Source of the DNA: Kofleriaceae bacterium
GTDB lineage: Bacteria > Myxococcota_A > Polyangia > Haliangiales > Haliangiaceae
Assembly: GCA_013368795.1 (NCBI GenBank)
Contig: JABFXX010000151.1
Span: 1 to 37,606, forward strand
Reading direction: 5' to 3'
Length of the DNA stretch: 37,606 bases
Shown: positions 33,382 through 37,606 of the stretch, one piece after another
Position numbering within the stretch: the first letter of the stretch is position 1
How the letters are laid out: each line of letters begins with the position of its first letter
Position numbers and translations under genes: made by a program
The notes under the pieces: model-generated
What the model saw: only the letters and a program-made list of their open reading frames with translations
Database searches by the model: none
What the model was told of the DNA's origin: nothing

Positions 33382-34353
33382 ATGAAGACGACGATTGGCA
33401 AGTTCCTCACCGCGTTCGCATTCACTTCCCTCATCGCGGGAGGCTGCGCCTCTCGTCAGGAGACCGCCATGACCACGACGAACACCACGCAAGCAAAGAC
33501 CACGACCGCCGCAGCACAGACCCCGATCAAGAAGGGCTACGTGCCCGCGAACGGCCTCAACTACTACTACGAGATCTACGGTCAGGGAGAGCCGCTGCTG
33601 CTCCTCCACGGTGGGCTCGGCACGATCGAGATGTTCGGCCCGGTGCTGCACAAGCTCGCGGCGACGCGCCAGGTGATCGCGGTCGAGCTCCACGGTCACG
33701 GCCGCACGCGCCTCGGCGATCGCAAGATCAGCATCCCCGACATGGGCGACGACATGGCCGCGATCGTCGAGCAGCTCGGCTTCAAGCAGGTCGACGCGAT
33801 GGGCTACTCGCTCGGTGCGGGCGTCGCGTTCCGGCTCGCGGTGCAGCACCCCGAGAAGGTGCGCCGTCTCGCGCTCGTCTCGATGGGCTACTCGACCGAT
33901 GGCTTCTACCCGGAGCTCAAGCCGCTGCAGGCGCAGGTGTCGAGCGCGGCGCTGCCGTACATGAAGGACACGCCGATGTACAAGGGCTACGTCGCGGTCG
34001 CGCCCGACCCGAACGAGTTCCCCAAGCTCCTCGATCGGATCGGCGAGGCCATGCGGCAGGAGTACAACTGGGCCGAGGACGTCAAGAAGCTGAAGATGCC
34101 GGTGATGCTCGTCGTCGGCGACAGCGACATGTTCCGCCTCGATCACGAGATCGAGTTCTACAAGCTGCTCGGTGGCGCCCAGCGCGACGCCGGCTGGCAG
34201 CGCGAACACCAGAGCCAGAACCGGCTCGCGATCCTGCCCGACGTCACGCACTACGACATGTTCATGGCGCCCGCGCTCGTTCCGACCGTCCTGCCGTTCC
34301 TCGACGGCAAGAAGGGCGGGGAGAGCTGGGCCGAGCAAGCCGCCGGAAAGTGA
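33382..34353 (+). CDS. Alpha/beta-hydrolase lipoprotein
   Basis: A signal peptide ends in AGGC (Cys22) and leads into a Thr-rich linker. The hydrolase fold follows from about residue 52: LLLLHGGLGTIEMFG (oxyanion region), GHGRT, the nucleophile elbow GYSLGAG with Ser143, the acid candidate Asp247 or Asp249 in VVGDSDMF and the catalytic His290 in VTHYDMF. The triad is complete. Substrate is unknown. The 323-residue length is typical, the only oddity being the lipid anchor, which puts an esterase-like enzyme on the periplasmic or outer surface. It lies 83 nt after the cytochrome gene and about 70 nt before the VOC gene. Confidence 0.88.
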   Translation: MKTTIGKFLTAFAFTSLIAGGCASRQETAMTTTNTTQAKTTTAAAQTPIKKGYVPANGLNYYYEIYGQGEPLLLLHGGLGTIEMFGPVLHKLAATRQVIAVELHGHGRTRLGDRKISIPDMGDDMAAIVEQLGFKQVDAMGYSLGAGVAFRLAVQHPEKVRRLALVSMGYSTDGFYPELKPLQAQVSSAALPYMKDTPMYKGYVAVAPDPNEFPKLLDRIGEAMRQEYNWAEDVKKLKMPVMLVVGDSDMFRLDHEIEFYKLLGGAQRDAGWQREHQSQNRLAILPDVTHYDMFMAPALVPTVLPFLDGKKGGESWAEQAAGK

Positions 34354-34384
34354 CGCGAAAAAAAATCGACGGGTGATGTCGAGA

Positions 34385-34398
34385 AGCCGCCGGCGGCT
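34385..34398. promoter_or_regulatory. 14-bp perfect palindrome before VOC gene
   Basis: AGCCGCCGGCGGCT is its own reverse complement and lies 23 nt before the VOC start. It could be an operator, but GC-rich palindromes also arise by chance in this genome. Confidence 0.25.
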
Positions 34399-34421
34399 CC
34401 GACTCAGGGGCAAAGGAGCAA

Positions 34422-34907
34422 ATGACCATGTCGAACAAGATCACCCCGTACCTCTGGTTTGATGGAAACGCCGAGCAGGCCGTCGAGCACTACACGTCGC
34501 TGTTCGCCAACTCGCGCGTGACGAAGGTGGCCCGCTGGGGCAAGGGCGGCCCGGGCAAAGAAGGCACGATCATGAACATCGCCTTCGAGCTCGACGGCCA
34601 GCAGCTCATCGCCCTGAACGGCGGTCCGCACTTCAAGTTCACCCCGGCCATCTCGCTGTTCGTGTCGTGCGAGACGCAGGAGGAAGTCGATTCGCTGTGG
34701 TCGCGCTTCCTCGCGGCCGGTGGCAAGGCGACCGCGTGCGGCTGGCTCGAGGACAAGTTCGGCCTGTCCTGGCAGATCATCCCGAAGCGGCTGATCGACC
34801 TGATGAGCGATCCGGATCCGGTGGTCGCCGGCCGTGTCGCTCAGGCGCTGATGGGAATGCAGAAGATCGACATCGCTGCGCTCGAACGCGCCCACGCCGG
34901 CCGCTGA
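34422..34907 (+). CDS. VOC family protein (PhnB/glyoxalase-like)
   Basis: The 161-residue product has the PhnB-like vicinal-oxygen-chelate pattern: ITPYLWFDGNAEQAVEHYTSLF at the N-terminus (key YLWFDGNAEQAVEHY), GTIMNIAFELDGQQLIALNGGP, a C-terminal TACGWLEDKFGLSWQIIPKRL and a helix GRVAQALMGMQKIDI. These proteins resemble 3-demethylubiquinone methyltransferase-like and glyoxalase-fold members that bind metals or small molecules. The ATG at 34422 has AAGGAG 6 nt upstream. The second ATG at 34428 is less likely. It is cytoplasmic and follows the hydrolase gene on the same strand. Confidence 0.88.
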   Translation: MTMSNKITPYLWFDGNAEQAVEHYTSLFANSRVTKVARWGKGGPGKEGTIMNIAFELDGQQLIALNGGPHFKFTPAISLFVSCETQEEVDSLWSRFLAAGGKATACGWLEDKFGLSWQIIPKRLIDLMSDPDPVVAGRVAQALMGMQKIDIAALERAHAGR

Positions 34908-34933
34908 ATCTTTGCTACTCTCATCCGCCGAGG

Positions 34934-36307
34934 ATGTGGGAAGGGCAACAGGACCCCGCGCTCGCGCCCGGGACGATGGTCGGCGAGTACCGGATCGAAG
35001 GGATCGTCGGCGAGGGCGGCATGGGCCAGGTCTACGGCGCCGTGCACCCGGTCATCGGCAAGCGCGCCGCGATCAAGGTGCTCCTGCCCGAGATCTGCCG
35101 GAACCAGCAGATGGTCGAGCGCTTCGTCATGGAAGCGCGCGCGGTGAACCAGATCGGTCACCCGAACATCGTCGACGTCTTCGCGTTCGGCGCGCTGCCC
35201 GACGGTCGCCAGTACATGGTGATGGAGTGGCTGCGCGGGATGGCGCTGTCCGACCGGTTGAAGCGCGGGATCATGACCATCCCCGAGACGTGCGACGTGC
35301 TGCACGGCGTCGCGGCGGCGCTCGACGCGGCTCATGCGGCCGGGATCATTCACCGTGATCTCAAGCCGCACAACGTGTTTCTCGTCGACGTTCGTGGCGC
35401 GAAGCCGCTCGTGAAGCTGCTCGACTTCGGTCTCGTCAAGCTGAGCGATAACGACGATCCGCGGATGGAGCGCACGCGCGCCGGAGCGCTGCTCGGCACG
35501 CCCGCGTACATGTCACCGGAGCAGGCGCTCGGCCGCGGCGTCGACACGCGCAGCGACAACTACGCGTTCGGCGTGCTCGCGTTCGAGATGCTGACCGGCA
35601 GGCTGCCGTTCATCGAGGACACCGCGATGGCGCTGCTCGTCGCGCACATGCAGCAGCCGCCATCGCTGCCGTCGTCGATCGCGCCGGGGATTCCGCCCGA
35701 GCTCGATCGCCTCGTCTACGCGCTGCTCGCGAAGGATCCGGCGGCCCGGCCGTCGCTGCAGCAGACGATGCAGGTGCTCGCGTACTACCGCGACACGCAG
35801 CATCCGTCGAACGCGCCGACCGGCGAGCGCCGCCCCGTGTACGCACAGCCGACGGTGATGCAGGCGCCGAACGCCGCCGTCGTGTCGACGATGGGCGCGT
35901 CGAGCGGCGAGCAGATGCTGACCGCGCGGCGCGAGCCGAAGTCGCGCGGTGGCCTGTACGCGCTGGCCGCGGTCGGTGTGCTCGCGATCGCAGGCGTCTC
36001 GATCGCATTCGTGATGAAGAGCAAGGGCGAGCCGGCCAAGCAGCCGGAGACGCCACCGGTCGTCGTGGCGCCCGCGGATGCAGCGGCAGCCCCGCCTCCA
36101 CCGGATGCGACCGCGGTCGTCGCGGCGCCGGTCGATGCGGCGGTGATCGCCGCGACGCCAGATGCCGGAGCGACGGTCATCGCCGCCGATCCGCCGAAGG
36201 ATCCGCCGAAGAAGAAGAAGACGCCGAAGAAGCAGCCGACCGGCACCACGCCGCCTCCCTCCGACGACGACGACGGCCTGATCCGCGTGACCCCGAGGAA
36301 GAACTGA
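34934..36307 (+). CDS. Membrane-anchored Hanks-type Ser/Thr protein kinase
   Basis: The kinase domain (about residues 19-285) is intact: Gly loop VGEGGMGQVY (25-34), Lys48 in AAIKVL, Glu67, catalytic HRDLKPHN with Asp142, DFG with Asp164, and SPEQ in the activation segment. One membrane helix follows (about 339-361), then a long Pro/Ala/Asp-rich extracytoplasmic tail, a Lys-rich patch (PPKKKKTPKK) and a terminal LIRVTP. No PASTA or other known sensor domain is present. The start ATG at 34934 is preceded by TACTCT 12 nt upstream and a GAGG site. The next gene begins one base after the stop, so the TPR protein is probably a partner or substrate. Confidence 0.92.
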   Translation: MWEGQQDPALAPGTMVGEYRIEGIVGEGGMGQVYGAVHPVIGKRAAIKVLLPEICRNQQMVERFVMEARAVNQIGHPNIVDVFAFGALPDGRQYMVMEWLRGMALSDRLKRGIMTIPETCDVLHGVAAALDAAHAAGIIHRDLKPHNVFLVDVRGAKPLVKLLDFGLVKLSDNDDPRMERTRAGALLGTPAYMSPEQALGRGVDTRSDNYAFGVLAFEMLTGRLPFIEDTAMALLVAHMQQPPSLPSSIAPGIPPELDRLVYALLAKDPAARPSLQQTMQVLAYYRDTQHPSNAPTGERRPVYAQPTVMQAPNAAVVSTMGASSGEQMLTARREPKSRGGLYALAAVGVLAIAGVSIAFVMKSKGEPAKQPETPPVVVAPADAAAAPPPPDATAVVAAPVDAAVIAATPDAGATVIAADPPKDPPKKKKTPKKQPTGTTPPPSDDDDGLIRVTPRKN

Positions 36308-36308
36308 C

Positions 36309-37115
36309 ATGATGCGCCTCACTGCGATCGCCCTCATCGTGTTCTCTGCCGCCGCGGCCTCCGCCCAGCCGAAGCCGGATGCGGCATCGCTCGAGGCGAG
36401 CGGCAACAAGCACTTCGAGCTCGCCGAGTACGACGCGGCGATCGCCGACTTCAAGGAGGCGTTCCGGATCTCCGACGAGCCGGGCTACCTCTACAACATC
36501 GCGCAGGCGTATCGCCTCAAGAAAGACTGCCGCGAGGCGGCGACGTTCTACAAGACGTACCTGCGCCGCGTACCTGCCGCGCCGAACGCCGCGAAGATCC
36601 GCCAGCGCATCTCCGAGATGGAGAAGTGCGCCGAGACGCAGCCGGCCGCGCCGGTGGTGACGGCGCCGACTCCGACGCCGACACCGACGACCACGATCGC
36701 TCCGCCGCCGACGACGGCGCAGGCCGAGCCGCTCGAGCAGCCCGAGGAGCCGGAGATGCCGCCGCCGGCGAACAACAAGGGCTGGATGAAGTGGTCGGGG
36801 CTGGCCGCGATCGGCGTCGGTGCGATCGGCGTCGGCCTCGGCGCGAAGTTCATGTTCGACGGCAGGGCGGCGAACGACGACCTCGAGGAGCAGTGCAAGT
36901 TCTCGTGCACGAGCGCCGAGGCGAAGGCGATCGAGGACGACGGCAAGGCTGCCAATCGCAACGCCGTGATCTTCGGTGTCGCCGGCGGCGCCGTGCTCGT
37001 CACCGGCGTCGTGCTCGTCGTGCTGTCGCGCAGCGGCGGCTCGCACGAGGAGCCTGCGGTGTCGCTCCAGCTCACGCGCGGTGGCGCGGCGGCTGGCTAC
37101 GCCTGGCACTTTTAG
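36309..37115 (+). CDS. TPR-containing exported protein
   Basis: The 268-residue product starts one base after the kinase stop. A signal peptide (residues 1-19, cut after ASA) precedes a TPR region (about 25-110) with the LEASGNKHFELAEYDAAIADFKEAFR pattern (key motifs NKHFELAEYDAAI and GYLYNIAQAYRL). A Pro/Thr-rich linker follows, then a membrane helix (about 155-175), a Cys pair (CKFSC) and a second hydrophobic segment (about 220-245). It is therefore a membrane-linked, extracytoplasmic TPR protein of the type often encoded next to myxobacterial Ser/Thr kinases. It probably assembles with the kinase or outer-membrane machinery; the exact partner is unknown. Its stop TAG shares a TTAG with the stop of the convergent gene. 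Confidence 0.85.
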   Translation: MMRLTAIALIVFSAAAASAQPKPDAASLEASGNKHFELAEYDAAIADFKEAFRISDEPGYLYNIAQAYRLKKDCREAATFYKTYLRRVPAAPNAAKIRQRISEMEKCAETQPAAPVVTAPTPTPTPTTTIAPPPTTAQAEPLEQPEEPEMPPPANNKGWMKWSGLAAIGVGAIGVGLGAKFMFDGRAANDDLEEQCKFSCTSAEAKAIEDDGKAANRNAVIFGVAGGAVLVTGVVLVVLSRSGGSHEEPAVSLQLTRGGAAAGYAWHF

Positions 37116-37606
37116 CGGACGAGAGACGCGACGAACGCGTCGTAGTCCTGCGCGGTCAGCGGCGTGCCGGCGACGTCGGTCATGCCGGTCCAGTCGCCGA
37201 GGACGTGCACCGTGCCCTGCGGATCGACGGTCAGGCCGAAGACGAACTCGCCGGCCTGCGGGCCACCGAGCTTGACCTGCCACTCGTGGACCGGCGTGTT
37301 TCCCGACGACAGGCGGGTGACGAAGATGTCGTTCGTGCCGGTGAGCGTCGTCGTGCCGAACGTGATCGAGGATCCGAACTCGCCGGCGAACACGACCTCG
37401 CCCGTCGGCAGCACCGCGACCTTGCGGCCGATCTCGCCCGACGGCGTGCCGTAGCCGAACGAGTAGATGTGCGTCCCCGTGCTGTTGTAGCGAGCGATGA
37501 ACGCGTCGGTGCCGCCCTTGTTCGCGATCGACGAGCCCGACGTGGCGAACAGCACCGGACCCTGGAAGCCGCCGGTCGCGATCCAGCCGCCGCCCGGCAC
37601 GCCGGC
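37112..37606 (-). CDS. Beta-propeller repeat protein (5' end outside window)
   Basis: Only the last 164 residues are visible; the frame stays open to the edge. Sequence shows repeats of the SBBP type: GGWIATGGFQGPVLFATSG, KGGTDAFIARYNSTGTH, VVFAGEFGSSITFGTT, NDIFVTRLSSG and VHVLGDWTGMTDVAGTPL, ending in YDAFVASLVR. Each unit pairs a GxxDAFIAR-like strand with a GG-rich turn, the pattern of beta-propeller proteins frequent in myxobacteria. It is probably exported, but the N-terminus is not visible. Its stop (TAA) overlaps that of the TPR gene. Confidence 0.75.
   Translation of the reverse strand, partial: AGVPGGGWIATGGFQGPVLFATSGSSIANKGGTDAFIARYNSTGTHIYSFGYGTPSGEIGRKVAVLPTGEVVFAGEFGSSITFGTTTLTGTNDIFVTRLSSGNTPVHEWQVKLGGPQAGEFVFGLTVDPQGTVHVLGDWTGMTDVAGTPLTAQDYDAFVASLVR

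Noticed and set aside
34354-34384. Run of eight A after the hydrolase gene as a terminator
   Set aside because: It would be a T-run only on the minus strand, where no gene ends there, and no stem adjoins it.

Overview
The window is very GC-rich and looks like a chromosomal segment of a myxobacterium (Myxococcota, perhaps near Haliangium/Kofleriaceae). The reasons are a MYXO-CTERM-type sorting tail on a secreted trypsin-like protease, two IgGFc-binding-domain lipoproteins, a membrane-anchored Ser/Thr kinase followed by a TPR protein, a PilZ-receiver-DUF4388 protein, and many lipoproteins with acidic or Gly-rich linkers. The taxonomy is inferred from family content only. I see no rRNA, tRNA, insertion sequence, CRISPR array or phage gene, and no gene-free stretch longer than about 300 bases.

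Layout. 1-1508 (-): C-terminally truncated lipoprotein with a Cys/Gly/Ser-repeat tail. 1660-9638 (+): one tightly packed gene row in which the 5-oxoprolinase genes pxpA and pxpB-pxpC are separated by a complete tripartite RND efflux system. 9764-14332 (+): a lipoprotein and two tandem IgGFc-binding paralogues. 14329-18472: a small acidic protein, a PilZ/receiver/DUF4388 regulator, a three-gene minus-strand row (lipoprotein, DUF2505, HemJ/CopD-like membrane protein), a secreted hypothetical and a DUF4186 protein. 18475-21503 (-): CPXCG-type small protein, HELGH metallopeptidase-like protein and a methionyl-tRNA synthetase with a possible Met-rich leader, then a 17-residue-repeat five-fold beta-flower protein. 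21555-25450: DarP with a polyacidic tail, divergent from a Cys-rich phospholipase-A2-like lipoprotein and the MYXO-CTERM protease, then a TIGR03118 beta-propeller-like lipoprotein. 25688-30199: LuxR regulator, AHSA1/START protein, and a reductase-desaturase-MerR operon behind a clear promoter/operator. 30453-37606: beta-barrel-like secreted protein, a small MCxxC protein, DUF2293, c-type cytochrome lipoprotein, alpha/beta-hydrolase lipoprotein, VOC protein, Ser/Thr kinase plus TPR protein, and a truncated repeat protein.

How genes work together. PxpABC would hydrolyse 5-oxoproline to glutamate; its fusion into one row with an efflux pump suggests coupling of metabolism and export. The ferredoxin reductase passes electrons from NAD(P)H to the membrane desaturase, and the last gene of that operon is a likely regulator. 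Many first genes have a TANNNT box only 6-8 nt before the start codon, which suggests widespread leaderless transcription. Three convergent gene pairs share a single CTAG/TTAG as their two stop codons.
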